From positions 1-34,314 of the forward strand of contig CAIZPE010000279.1 of assembly GCA_903934795.1 (NCBI GenBank): a DNA stretch of 34,314 nucleotides, written 5' to 3'. The notes under the pieces were generated by a model that was not told the DNA's origin, did no database searches, and saw nothing but the letters and a program-made list of their open reading frames with translations. The stretch comes from an uncultured bacterium. GTDB taxonomy: Bacteria > Pseudomonadota > Gammaproteobacteria > Burkholderiales > Burkholderiaceae_E. The translations under genes and the position numbers were made by a program. Positions within the stretch are counted from its first letter, which is position 1; every line of letters starts with the position of its first letter. Shown here in pieces: positions 8,113 through 15,124 of this stretch.

Positions 8113-9098
8113 CCGCGCCCTGCGCGAGGATGATTGGCGGCGCCGATTGCAGCCGCCGACGCGGTCCCACCGGTGACGCGCCGTCGCTGACCGGCTGGTC
8201 GGCGGGCAAGCTGTCTGGCCAGCCCGGCGATGGCCTCGAACGCAGCCACGCGGGCGCTGCTGTCGCGGGCCACCAGCGCGATCTCCCGGCGTGGCGCCGG
8301 TGCGGCCAGCGGCCGCGCCAGCAGGGGGCCCTCGGCGAGCAGACCCGCCTTGAGCGCCATCTCGGGCAGCAGCGCGATCCCCAGGCCCTCTTCGACCATC
8401 TGCACCAGCGTGACCAGACTGGTCGCCTCGATGCCCTGTGGGTTGGCGCCGTCGCTCAGCCCGCAGCCGGCCAGGGTGTGGCTGCGCAGGCAGTGTCCCT
8501 CGGCCAGCAGCATCAGGCGCTGCGGGTCGATGGCCTGTACGCGCAGGTTGGCACGGCGCAGCGCCGGATCATCGGGCGGGGCCACCAGCCAGAGCTCCTC
8601 GGCGAGCAGCGGCGTCACCCGCAGGCCGGTGGTGTCCCAAGGCAGGGCGATCAGCGCGAAGTCGAGCTCGCCGGCGCGCAGGCGCGCCAGCAGCGGCTCG
8701 GTCTGGTCCTCGCGCAGCGCAAGTTGCAGGTCGGGATGCCGCTCGCGCAGCCCGCGCAGCAGCGGCGGCAGCAGGAAGGGCGCGACGGTGGGAATGGCGC
8801 CCAGCCGCATCAGCCCGGCCATCGGCTGCGCCGCCTGGCCCACGGCCTCGACCAGATCGCGGGCCAGCGCGAGCAGATGGCGCCCGCGCGCCAACGCCAG
8901 CTCTCCGGCGGGGGTGAGCGCCACGCGCTGGCGGCTGCGTTCGACCAGCTGCGCGCCCAGGCTGCGTTCGAGCTCCTGCAGGCCGCCCGAGAGCGTGGAC
9001 TGCGTGACGAAGCAGGCCTGCGCGGCCTGGGTGAAGTTCAGGGTGTCGGCCAGGGCGCTCAGGTAGGCGAGCTGGCGCAGCGAGGGCAGGGCATTCAT
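8088..9098 (-). CDS. oxyR: OxyR, peroxide-sensing LysR-type regulator
   Basis: A LysR-family helix-turn-helix (about residues 7-65, NFTQAAQACFVTQSTLSGGLQ) is followed by a periplasmic-binding-like sensor domain. The sensor carries C203 and C212 in the context EGHCLRSHTLAGC, the same nine-residue spacing as the redox pair C199/C208 of E. coli OxyR. Oxidation by H2O2 to a disulfide would switch on target promoters. The protein has 336 residues against about 305 for E. coli; the extra ~30-residue Arg/Ala/Gly tail is encoded where the gene runs antisense into the RraA-like gene. It is divergent from rubrerythrin-rubredoxin, which are the likely targets, and probably autoregulated through the shared intergenic region. 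Confidence 0.9.
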   Translation of the reverse strand: MNALPSLRQLAYLSALADTLNFTQAAQACFVTQSTLSGGLQELERSLGAQLVERSRQRVALTPAGELALARGRHLLALARDLVEAVGQAAQPMAGLMRLGAIPTVAPFLLPPLLRGLRERHPDLQLALREDQTEPLLARLRAGELDFALIALPWDTTGLRVTPLLAEELWLVAPPDDPALRRANLRVQAIDPQRLMLLAEGHCLRSHTLAGCGLSDGANPQGIEATSLVTLVQMVEEGLGIALLPEMALKAGLLAEGPLLARPLAAPAPRREIALVARDSSARVAAFEAIAGLARQLARRPAGQRRRVTGGTASAAAIGAANHPRAGRGQPPRSAS

Positions 9099-9117
9099 CC
9101 TGAGGGGCTCCGGTTGA

Positions 9118-9183
9118 ATCGGAAAAACCGATCGAAAAGATCGATATTATCCGTTGGACCGATAGAATGCCGATCGCCAGAAT
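9118..9183. promoter_or_regulatory. OxyR-like operator and divergent promoter region
   Basis: In this AT-richer intergenic stretch the tetranucleotides ATCG (9118), CGAT (9129), ATCG (9140), CCGT (9151), ATAG (9162) and ATCG (9173) start exactly 11 bases apart. Known OxyR sites have the same geometry: four ATAG/CTAT elements separated by 7 bases. Two overlapping perfect inverted repeats, 9118-9132 and 9129-9143, are part of it. A plausible promoter toward rubrerythrin is TTGGAC (9154-9159) with CAGAAT (9178-9183), spacer 18. A GATAAT on the minus strand (9151-9146) could serve oxyR, with its start site inside the operator. Assignment to OxyR is inference from geometry and position. Confidence 0.6.
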
Positions 9184-9220
9184 CCGCTCATCGCCACGTC
9201 ACACCCCTGAGGAGAAATCG

Positions 9221-9709
9221 ATGAGCAAGCCCGAATCCATCACCCTGCGCAATCTCGAGGCCGCCTTCGCCGGCGAGTCCATGGCCCACATCAAGTACCG
9301 CTACTTCGCCCGCATCGCCCGCGAGCACGGCGACGAGGAGACCGCCCGGGTGTTCGAGGCGACGGCCGAGCAGGAGGTCGCGCATGCCTTCGGCCATCTC
9401 GACCTGCTCTACCCGAAGGCGGCGCTCAGCCCGGCGCGCGCGCTCGAGCTCGCCATCGAGGGCGAGACCCACGAGTACACCGAGATGTACCCGCAGTTCC
9501 GCCATCTGGCCGTGCAGGAGGGCAACCAGGCGGCGGTGGCCGAGTTCGACGAGCAGATCGGCGAATCGCGCGAGCACGCGCAGGCCTTCCGCGCGGTGCT
9601 CGAGAAGGCCGCCAGACGCTTCGCGGCGCTGGCGCGGGTCGAGGAGCGGCACGCCAACCACTATCGTGACAACCTCGCCCGGGTCACGGCGGCCCGGCAG
9701 GCGGCCTGA
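9221..9709 (+). CDS. rubrerythrin (diiron peroxidase) without rubredoxin domain
   Basis: A 162-residue four-helix ferritin-like protein. Probable diiron ligands are E19, E52, H55, E82, E85, E115 and H119, following the rubrerythrin order ExxH, ExxE and a last Glu/His pair. It would reduce H2O2 to water in the cytoplasm. Classical rubrerythrin carries a C-terminal rubredoxin domain; here that domain is absent and a separate rubredoxin is encoded next, so the pair likely works as a split enzyme. The start ATG has a strong GAGGAG seven or so bases upstream. The gene is divergent from oxyR and downstream of an OxyR-like operator, consistent with peroxide induction. Confidence 0.9.
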   Translation: MSKPESITLRNLEAAFAGESMAHIKYRYFARIAREHGDEETARVFEATAEQEVAHAFGHLDLLYPKAALSPARALELAIEGETHEYTEMYPQFRHLAVQEGNQAAVAEFDEQIGESREHAQAFRAVLEKAARRFAALARVEERHANHYRDNLARVTAARQAA

Positions 9710-9735
9710 ACCCACCCACTTTCAAGGAGATGATG

Positions 9736-9900
9736 ATGAAGACCTGGACCTGCATCGTGTGCGGTTTCGTGTACGACGAGGCCGCCGGCCTGCCCACCGA
9801 GGGCATCGCCCCCGGCACCCGCTGGGCGGATGTGCCCGAGGACTGGAGCTGCCCGGAGTGCGGCGTGGCCAAGTCCGACTTCGAGATGGTCGAGGTCTGA
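9736..9900 (+). CDS. rubredoxin
   Basis: A 54-residue one-iron electron carrier. The four iron ligands are C6, C9, C39 and C42 (CIVCG and CPECG), and the core [18 protein letters not shown] is canonical for rubredoxins. Three in-frame ATG codons lie in a row at 9730, 9733 and 9736. AAGGAG at 9724-9729 best fits 9736 (spacer 6), which also gives the standard rubredoxin length. It lies 26 bases after rubrerythrin and is the obvious electron donor to it. A role with an alkane hydroxylase of the AlkB type is not supported, since none is present and the P450 here has its own ferredoxin. Confidence 0.93.
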   Translation: MKTWTCIVCGFVYDEAAGLPTEGIAPGTRWADVPEDWSCPECGVAKSDFEMVEV

Positions 9901-9922
9901 TCGGCGCGTTGGCTGGCGCCGA
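9901..9922 (+). terminator. GC-rich hairpin right after the rubredoxin stop
   Basis: A perfect 7-base inverted repeat (TCGGCGC / GCGCCGA) with an 8-base loop starts immediately after the stop codon. There is no T-run, so intrinsic termination is uncertain; it may instead stabilise the mRNA 3' end. Confidence 0.35.
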
Positions 9923-9983
9923 GCCGGGGGCCGCTGGCGGCACCCGCTCCAGCGCCTGTGCCGATGCCTGTACCCGGCGCGGC

Positions 9984-9989
9984 TACACT
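9984..9989 (+). promoter_or_regulatory. -10-like element for the Gdt1/MneA-like gene
   Basis: TACACT lies 26 bases upstream of the ATG at 10016, giving a predicted start near 9996 and a short leader. The leader has no clear Shine-Dalgarno, and no manganese riboswitch (yybP-ykoY) structure was recognised. The -35 is weak. Confidence 0.3.
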
Positions 9990-10015
9990 GCGGGTCCGTT
10001 CAGCCCGGACCCGCT

Positions 10016-10591
10016 ATGGAAGCCCTGCTCGTGTGCACCGGCATCGTCGCGCTCGCCGAAATCGGCGACAAGACGCAGCTGCTCTCCTTCATCCTCGCGG
10101 CCAAGTTCCGCCGTCCACTGCCGATCTGTCTGGGCATCCTGGTGGCCACGCTGGCCAACCATGCGCTGGCCGGCGCGGTGGGCACCTGGCTGACCACGCT
10201 GCTGGGCCCGGCGGCCCTGCGCTGGGGGCTGGGCCTGTCGTTCATCGCCATGGCGGCCTGGATGCTCGTGCCCGACCGTTTCGACGAGAGCGAAGCCCGC
10301 TTCGCGCGGCTGGGCGTGTTCGGCACCACGCTGATCGCGTTCTTCGTGGCCGAGATGGGCGACAAGACGCAGGTGGCCACGATCGCGCTGGCCGCCCGTT
10401 ATCACGAATTCATCATGGTGGTGCTCGGCACCACGCTGGGCATGATGCTGGCCAATGTGCCGGCGGTGCTGCTCGGTGAGCGCATCGCCCATCGGCTGCC
10501 GGTGCGGCTGGTGCACGGCATCGCGGCGGTGGTGTTCGCCCTGCTGGGTGTGGCCACGCTCGCCGGTGTCGGCGAGCGCTTCGGGCTCTAG
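10016..10591 (+). CDS. TMEM165/GDT1 (UPF0016) family Mn2+/Ca2+ exporter
   Basis: A 191-residue membrane protein with six predicted helices in two homologous halves. Each half carries the family's metal-binding motif E-x-G-D-K-T: E15 IGDKT and E113 MGDKT. Characterised bacterial members (MneA of Vibrio) export manganese; yeast Gdt1 and human TMEM165 move Ca2+/Mn2+ in exchange for protons. Length and topology match the family. It follows the OxyR-rubrerythrin-rubredoxin group, and manganese homeostasis is tied to peroxide stress in many bacteria, but it appears to have its own promoter. It is convergent with the amidohydrolase gene, with a hairpin between them. Confidence 0.85.
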   Translation: MEALLVCTGIVALAEIGDKTQLLSFILAAKFRRPLPICLGILVATLANHALAGAVGTWLTTLLGPAALRWGLGLSFIAMAAWMLVPDRFDESEARFARLGVFGTTLIAFFVAEMGDKTQVATIALAARYHEFIMVVLGTTLGMMLANVPAVLLGERIAHRLPVRLVHGIAAVVFALLGVATLAGVGERFGL

Positions 10592-10610
10592 CCGCGGCTC
10601 AAGGCCGCGG
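10592..10610. terminator. hairpin between convergent genes, possible bidirectional terminator
   Basis: CCGCGGC - TCAAG - GCCGCGG forms a perfect 7-base stem with a 5-base loop, directly after one stop codon and 12 bases before the other on the opposite strand. No T-run follows on either strand, so it is only a candidate. Confidence 0.45.
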
Positions 10611-10621
10611 CGGGTTGCGCC

Positions 10622-12313
10622 CTATTGCCACTGGCGCAGCAGGCGTCCCGGCAGCGGCTTGTGGACGGCGCCCTGCTCGTTGGCCACCCGCTGACCGTTC
10701 ACCCAGACCCCATGCACGCCGCGCGGCCGCGTGACCACGCGGGTGGCGTTGGCTGGCAGATCGTTGGCCCGCGAGCGCGCGCCGCGGCCCACCGTGGCCG
10801 GGTCGAAGAGCAGCAGGTCGGCCGCCCAGCCCTCGCGCAGCGTGCCGCGCTCGCGAATGCCGAAGAACTCGGCCTGCGCGCTGGTGAGCCGGCGCACCGC
10901 CTCGGGCAGGGGCATCACGCCCTTGTCACGCACCCAGTGGCCCATCAGGTGCAGGCCAAACCCCGAGTCGTCGAGGAAGGACAGATGCGCGCCCGCGTCG
11001 GAGAGCGACAGCAGGCTGTCCTCGTGGGTGAGCAGCTTCGCCACCGCCTGCTCGTCGTGGTTGAGCGCGGTCAGCGAGAACAGCGTGCCGAGGTTCTCGG
11101 CGATGGCCAGATCGAACAGGCAGTCCAGCGGATCAGCGCCGCGCTCGGCGGCGATGTCGGCGATGCTGCGATCGACCAGGTGCCGGTTCTCGGGCAGCAC
11201 GGTCTCGAGCACCTGGATCAGGCGCCAGTTGCCCGAGAAGATGCGCCGGGCCGGCACGCTGAGTTCCTCGCGCAGCGCCGCGCGCAGCGCGGGGTCGCGC
11301 ATGCGCGCGATCAGCGCATCGCCCTTCAGGCCGAAGATCGGCTTCCAGGCGAGCAGCGGCTCGAGCGGGTAGGGTGACTCGAAGGAGAAGTCGAACACCA
11401 GCGGCGTGGCCGCGACCGCACCGCGCATGCGGTTGCCGCGGGCATTGGCGGCGTGGATGCCTTCCAGGTCCTGGAACACGCTGTCGGGCGTGAGGCTGGA
11501 GTGCAGCAGCGCCGCCACCAGCACCGGCCGGCCCGAGGCCGCGGCGAACTCCTCGAGCTTGCCCACCGGCGTGGGCGGCCCCTTGGTGATCATGAACACG
11601 CCCTGGTTGCGCCGGCGCAGCGGCTCGGCCAGTTCGATGAACTCCGACCAGTCGGCCAGCCGCGAGGGCATGGGCCGGCCGTCATAGGCGCTGTGCGAGG
11701 TGGTGGTGGTGGAGGCCAGACCGATCGCGCCGGCCGCCAGGGCCTCGTCGATCAGGGCCTTCATGCGCGCCACCTCCTCGGGGGTGGCGGCGCGATCCGA
11801 GGCGGCCGAGCCCATCACATAGGTGCGCACCGTGGAGTGACCGACGAAGGCGGCGAGGTTCATCGCGCAGCCGCCGGCCTCGATCTGGTCGAGGTACTGC
11901 GCGAAGCTCTCGAACTGCCAGCGGATGCCGGCCTGCAGGCTGGCCAGCGACATGCCCTCCACTTGCGTGAGGTTCTTGGTGACCAGGTCGCGCGAGGCGG
12001 CGTCGGGCCGGCAGGGCGCGATGGTGAAGCCGCAGTTGCCGATGATGGCGGTGGTCACGCCCATGCCGATCGACTGGTCGAGATACGGGTCCCAGGTGAT
12101 CTGCGCGTCGTAGTGGGTGTGGTTGTCGATGATGCCGGGCATCAGCGACAGGCCCTGCGCATCGAGCCGCTCGCGGGCCTGGCTGGCGGGGATCGGGTTG
12201 TCGGCGCGGCGCACCGCCGAGATGCGCCCGCCGGTGACGGCGAGCTGGCCGGTGAAGGGCTCATGGCCCAGCCCGTCATGGATGATGGCGTTCGAGATCA
12301 GCAGATCGTGCAT
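10622..12313 (-). CDS. N-acyl-D-amino-acid deacylase-like amidohydrolase
   Basis: A 563-residue metal-dependent amidohydrolase of the D-aminoacylase group (amidohydrolase 3 family). The metal-binding HxH is H65/H67 in PGIIDNHTHYD. C94 in IGNCG corresponds to the bridging cysteine typical of D-aminoacylases in place of a carboxylated lysine. FVGHSTVR and SDAGAHLSFLDDSG supply the later histidines and the catalytic Asp. Such enzymes hydrolyse N-acyl-D-amino acids or related amides; the exact substrate is not readable here. The start ATG is preceded by a strong AGGAGGA four bases upstream. The gene is divergent from an MFS transporter across 71 bases, so the transporter may carry its substrate or product. 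Confidence 0.85.
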   Translation of the reverse strand: MHDLLISNAIIHDGLGHEPFTGQLAVTGGRISAVRRADNPIPASQARERLDAQGLSLMPGIIDNHTHYDAQITWDPYLDQSIGMGVTTAIIGNCGFTIAPCRPDAASRDLVTKNLTQVEGMSLASLQAGIRWQFESFAQYLDQIEAGGCAMNLAAFVGHSTVRTYVMGSAASDRAATPEEVARMKALIDEALAAGAIGLASTTTTSHSAYDGRPMPSRLADWSEFIELAEPLRRRNQGVFMITKGPPTPVGKLEEFAAASGRPVLVAALLHSSLTPDSVFQDLEGIHAANARGNRMRGAVAATPLVFDFSFESPYPLEPLLAWKPIFGLKGDALIARMRDPALRAALREELSVPARRIFSGNWRLIQVLETVLPENRHLVDRSIADIAAERGADPLDCLFDLAIAENLGTLFSLTALNHDEQAVAKLLTHEDSLLSLSDAGAHLSFLDDSGFGLHLMGHWVRDKGVMPLPEAVRRLTSAQAEFFGIRERGTLREGWAADLLLFDPATVGRGARSRANDLPANATRVVTRPRGVHGVWVNGQRVANEQGAVHKPLPGRLLRQWQ

Positions 12314-12330
12314 GGTTTCCTCCTGCGCCG

Positions 12331-12378
12331 AGTATAGGCGGCGGCCCGGGCGGCCCCACCGGCGCGCGCGGCGATAAT
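12331..12378. promoter_or_regulatory. divergent -10 elements between amidohydrolase and MFS genes
   Basis: On the minus strand TATACT (12336-12331) would start transcription near 12324, right at the Shine-Dalgarno of the amidohydrolase. On the plus strand GATAAT (12373-12378) ends six bases before the GTG at 12385, so the MFS mRNA would begin at its start codon. Neither has a good -35. Confidence 0.4.
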
Positions 12379-12384
12379 GGCCCG

Positions 12385-13659
12385 GTGAGCGCGCCTGCCG
12401 ATCCGTTGCCGACCGAACCGCCTGCCCTGCGGCCCGACGCGGCGTCACTGGCGCCCGAACCGTCCGTGATGGCGGAAGCAGCCCGGGCGGCCACGCCCTG
12501 GCCCGCGGTGGCCGCGGTCATCATCGCCGGCATGGTGGCCGCCACCCACATCGGCAAGCTGCCGCCCTCGCTGCCGGCGCTGCGCGAGGCCTTCGGGCTG
12601 ACGCTGGTGCAGGCGAGCTGGCTGGTGTCGGCCTTTCAGCTGGCGGGCATGCTGCTCGGTCTGTTCGGCGGGCTGCTGGCCGACCGCTTCGGCGCGCGCC
12701 GCACCATGGCCCTGGGGCTGGGCGTGCTCGCGCTGGCCAGCGGCGCCGGCGCGATCGCCGATCAGCCCGCCACGCTGCTCGCGCTGCGGGCGCTGGAGAG
12801 CGCGGGCTTCCTGCTCACCGTGCTGCCGGGGCCGGCGCTGCTGCGGCGCATGGTGCCGCCGCAGCGGCTCTCGCGGGTGATGGGCGCATGGTCGTGCTAC
12901 ATGCCCGCGGGCATGTCGGCCATGATGGTGAGCGCGCCCTGGCTGATTGCCCGCGGCGGCTGGTCGCTCGCATGGTGGGTGTGCGCGGGCCTGTCCCTGC
13001 TCGCGCTCGCGCTGCTGCGCAGCCGCATCCCTGCCGACGCGCCGCGCGCGGCCGACGCCCAGGGCATGGCGGCGCTGGCCCGTGCCACCCTCGGCACGCC
13101 GGGTGCCTGGTGGCTGTCGATCTGCTTCGGTCTGTATGCCGGCCAGTTCATCACGGTGTTCAGCTTTCTGCCCAGCGTGTACCAGGCCGCGGGCCTGGGC
13201 GCGGGGCTGGCCGCGAGCCTGTCGGCGCTGGGCGTGGCGGCCAATGTCACCGGCAATCTCCTGGCCGGCGTGATGCTCGGTCGCGGCACCCCGCGCCAAT
13301 GGCTGCTCGGCTCTGCCTCGGTGGTGATGGCGATGGCGGCCATCCTGGCCTTCACACCCGATCTGTCCTTCGCGCTGCGTTACGGTGCGGCGCTGGCGCT
13401 GTCGGCCGCCGGCGGCATGATCCCGGGCACCCTGTTCGCCACCGCGCCCCGGGTGGCGCCGCATCCCGGGGCGGTGGCCACCACCACCGGGCTGATGCAG
13501 CAGGGCTCCGCGCTCGGGCAGTTCATCCTGCCGCCGCTGGCGGCGGCGGCGGCCAGCGCAGCGGGCGGCTGGGCCGCGGCGGGCTGGCTGCTGGCCGCGG
13601 TGGCGGTGCTCAACCTCGGGGTTGCCCGGCAGCTCGGGCGGGTGCCGGTGGCCCGCTGA
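12385..13659 (+). CDS. MFS transporter
   Basis: A 12-helix major facilitator of 424 residues if the GTG at 12385 is used. Residues 1-35 are a hydrophilic Pro/Ala-rich head, so the ATG at 12469 (about 396 residues, starting MAEAARAATPW) is a reasonable alternative. The MFS motif A after the second helix is present as GGLLADRFGARRTMALG. Homology of style is with CynX/NimT- or drug/H+-type permeases; the substrate is unknown. It shares a promoter region with the divergent amidohydrolase, which suggests a functional link such as import of acylated or D-amino compounds. The parA-like gene begins 34 bases after its stop. Confidence 0.8.
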   Translation: MSAPADPLPTEPPALRPDAASLAPEPSVMAEAARAATPWPAVAAVIIAGMVAATHIGKLPPSLPALREAFGLTLVQASWLVSAFQLAGMLLGLFGGLLADRFGARRTMALGLGVLALASGAGAIADQPATLLALRALESAGFLLTVLPGPALLRRMVPPQRLSRVMGAWSCYMPAGMSAMMVSAPWLIARGGWSLAWWVCAGLSLLALALLRSRIPADAPRAADAQGMAALARATLGTPGAWWLSICFGLYAGQFITVFSFLPSVYQAAGLGAGLAASLSALGVAANVTGNLLAGVMLGRGTPRQWLLGSASVVMAMAAILAFTPDLSFALRYGAALALSAAGGMIPGTLFATAPRVAPHPGAVATTTGLMQQGSALGQFILPPLAAAAASAAGGWAAAGWLLAAVAVLNLGVARQLGRVPVAR

Positions 13660-13681
13660 GAGCGGCCCGCCTCGCCGGTGG

Positions 13682-13687
13682 TATCGT
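13682..13687 (+). promoter_or_regulatory. -10-like element six bases before the parA-like start
   Basis: TATCGT (TAnnnT type) ends six bases before the ATG at 13694, and no Shine-Dalgarno is visible. This is the same geometry as at 6468 and 12373. Weak alone, but part of a recurring pattern. Confidence 0.25.
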
Positions 13688-13693
13688 CACGCC

Positions 13694-14479
13694 ATGAAAC
13701 GCGTGGTCTTCAATCAGAAAGGCGGGGTTGGCAAGTCGACCATCGCCGTCAATCTCGCGGCCATCGCCGCGTCCCGCGGCCGGCGCACCCTGCTGGTCGA
13801 TCTCGACACCCAGGGCAATGCATCGCGCTACCTGCTCGGCGAGGCCGCCGCGCAGGTAGCGCCCACGGTGGCCGACTTCTTCGAGCAGAGCCTCGCGCTG
13901 CGGCTCTCGTCCATGGCCATCGATGAATTCGTGCACGACACTCCGGTGGCCGGCCTGTCGCTGATGCCCTCGGGCCCGGCGCTGGCCGATCTGCACTCGC
14001 GGCTGGAGTCCCGCTCCAAGATCCTGAAGCTGCGCAAGGCGCTCGACGAGCTCGAGGCGTTCGACGAAATCGTCATCGACACCCCGCCGGCGCTCAACTT
14101 CTACACCCGCTCGGCGCTGATCGCGGCCGACGGCTGCCTCATCCCCTTCGACTGCGACGATTTCTCGCGCCAGGCGCTCTACGGGCTGCTCGAGTCGGTG
14201 GAAGAGATCCGGGACGACCACAACCCGAAGCTGCGCGTGGAGGGCATCGTGGTCAACCAGTTCCAGGCACGGGCCAGCCAGCCGCAGCGCATCGTGCAGG
14301 CGCTCATCGACGAGAAGCTGCCGGTGCTGCCCACCCGGCTCTCGGCCTCGGTGAAGGTGCGCGAGTCGCATGATGCCGGCGTGCCGCTGATCGCCATGGC
14401 GCCCTCGCACAAGCTCACTGCCGAGTTCGTGGCGCTCTACGATGAACTCGAGCGGCGGCGCAAGGCGCGCCGGCGCTGA
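13694..14479 (+). CDS. ParA/MinD-type P-loop ATPase, orphan
   Basis: A 261-residue ParA-family ATPase. The deviant Walker A motif KGGVGKST covers 9-16 with signature K9 and catalytic K14. Walker A' is VDLDTQGN around D38, and Walker B is IVIDTPP with D129. ParA proteins form ATP-dependent dimers on DNA or membrane and position cargo such as plasmids, chromosome origins or protein clusters. There is no N-terminal helix-turn-helix, so it resembles the short chromosomal or cargo-positioning type. No parB gene or parS-like repeat is seen nearby; the next gene on the right is a convergent toxin-antitoxin pair whose stop is one base away. The cargo cannot be inferred. Confidence 0.85.
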   Translation: MKRVVFNQKGGVGKSTIAVNLAAIAASRGRRTLLVDLDTQGNASRYLLGEAAAQVAPTVADFFEQSLALRLSSMAIDEFVHDTPVAGLSLMPSGPALADLHSRLESRSKILKLRKALDELEAFDEIVIDTPPALNFYTRSALIAADGCLIPFDCDDFSRQALYGLLESVEEIRDDHNPKLRVEGIVVNQFQARASQPQRIVQALIDEKLPVLPTRLSASVKVRESHDAGVPLIAMAPSHKLTAEFVALYDELERRRKARRR

Positions 14480-14480
14480 C

Positions 14481-14834
14481 TCAGGCCTCCTGGGTGAGGG
14501 GCAGCCGGATCTCGATCGATTCAAAGGGCACCGACACCCGGTTGCCGGTGGTGCGCTCCATCAGGCCCAATTCCTCGAGTCGGCTGACATCCGTGTGGAC
14601 ATTCGAATAGTTTCGTTCTGCGGCCTTGGCAAGTGCATAGACACTGCATGGACCGATGTTCCGGAGTGTGCCCAGCAGGTCCATCCTCGCTGGCGTGAGT
14701 TCGGCGAACAAGGTTCTCGCGGATTCGAAGCTCAGCATGAAGTCGGGCGTCACACCGCGCCGTGAGGACATCAGTTGGGCCCGAGCGGATCTGAGCGCAG
14801 CCCCGCGCCGTGAGACCTCGATGATTGCCTTCAT
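14481..14834 (-). CDS. tumA: TumA-type antitoxin, winged-helix DNA-binding protein (HVO_A0114 family)
   Basis: A 117-residue protein whose C-terminal half (ELTPARMDLLGTLRNIGP...VHTDVSRLEELGLMERT) is a MarR/ArsR-like winged helix of the HVO_A0114 family. The N-terminal arm is free of helix-turn-helix features and would bind the toxin. The ATG at 14834 overlaps the toxin stop as ATGA, so it is translationally coupled and made after the toxin; a GTG at 14846 is an alternative start. It should neutralise the TumE-like toxin and repress the shared promoter. Its 3' end stops one base from the convergent parA-like gene. The family assignment is from sequence resemblance by eye. Confidence 0.75.
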   Translation of the reverse strand: MKAIIEVSRRGAALRSARAQLMSSRRGVTPDFMLSFESARTLFAELTPARMDLLGTLRNIGPCSVYALAKAAERNYSNVHTDVSRLEELGLMERTTGNRVSVPFESIEIRLPLTQEA

Positions 14835-15124
14835 GCCGCACCCCACATGGCGATTTCGCGCTCGAAGTCGTCGAGCAATCGGTCAATCGACCTGAACGCA
14901 TAGGGCTTCTCCATGCCATCGATGTGGCGATGGTCTCCCTTGCCGCGTTCGTTGTCGTACCGTACCCGGTCAATGCCGCCGCAGCCATAGTAGAGGCGGT
15001 ACTTGAAACCATGGGAGCTCGGATGTAGGGGCTTCGGGAGCTCCCAGATGACGATCTCAATGATCGAGCCGTCTTCGCGAATTTCTTTCGAATGCGCGAT
15101 CAGCCTCGCTCGCATATATTGCAT
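14831..15124 (-). CDS. tumE: TumE-family toxin (formerly DUF6516)
   Basis: A 97-residue protein with the hallmarks of the TumE toxin family: an N-terminal strand IIEIVIWELPKP, then HGFKYRLYYG and the invariant-looking YDNERGKGDHRH segment, followed by a C-terminal helix RSIDRLLDDFEREI. The charged GKGDHRH cluster would be the likely active or binding site; the biochemical target of this family is, to my knowledge, not settled. It is the first gene of a two-gene operon with the TumA-like antitoxin (4-base ATGA overlap). An in-frame ATG at 15115 would remove three residues. Base composition around it is visibly less GC-rich than the flanking ccm genes, suggesting acquisition. Confidence 0.78.
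   Translation of the reverse strand: MQYMRARLIAHSKEIREDGSIIEIVIWELPKPLHPSSHGFKYRLYYGCGGIDRVRYDNERGKGDHRHIDGMEKPYAFRSIDRLLDDFEREIAMWGAA

Noticed and set aside
9721-9900. Rubredoxin as donor to an AlkB-type alkane hydroxylase
   Set aside because: No alkB is in the window, the P450 has its own ferredoxin, and the rubredoxin is directly after rubrerythrin.
13694-14479. MinD or nitrogenase-iron-protein-like assignment for the P-loop ATPase
   Set aside because: No MinD membrane-targeting C-terminal helix and no neighbouring minC/minE; the motif set and length fit the ParA family better.
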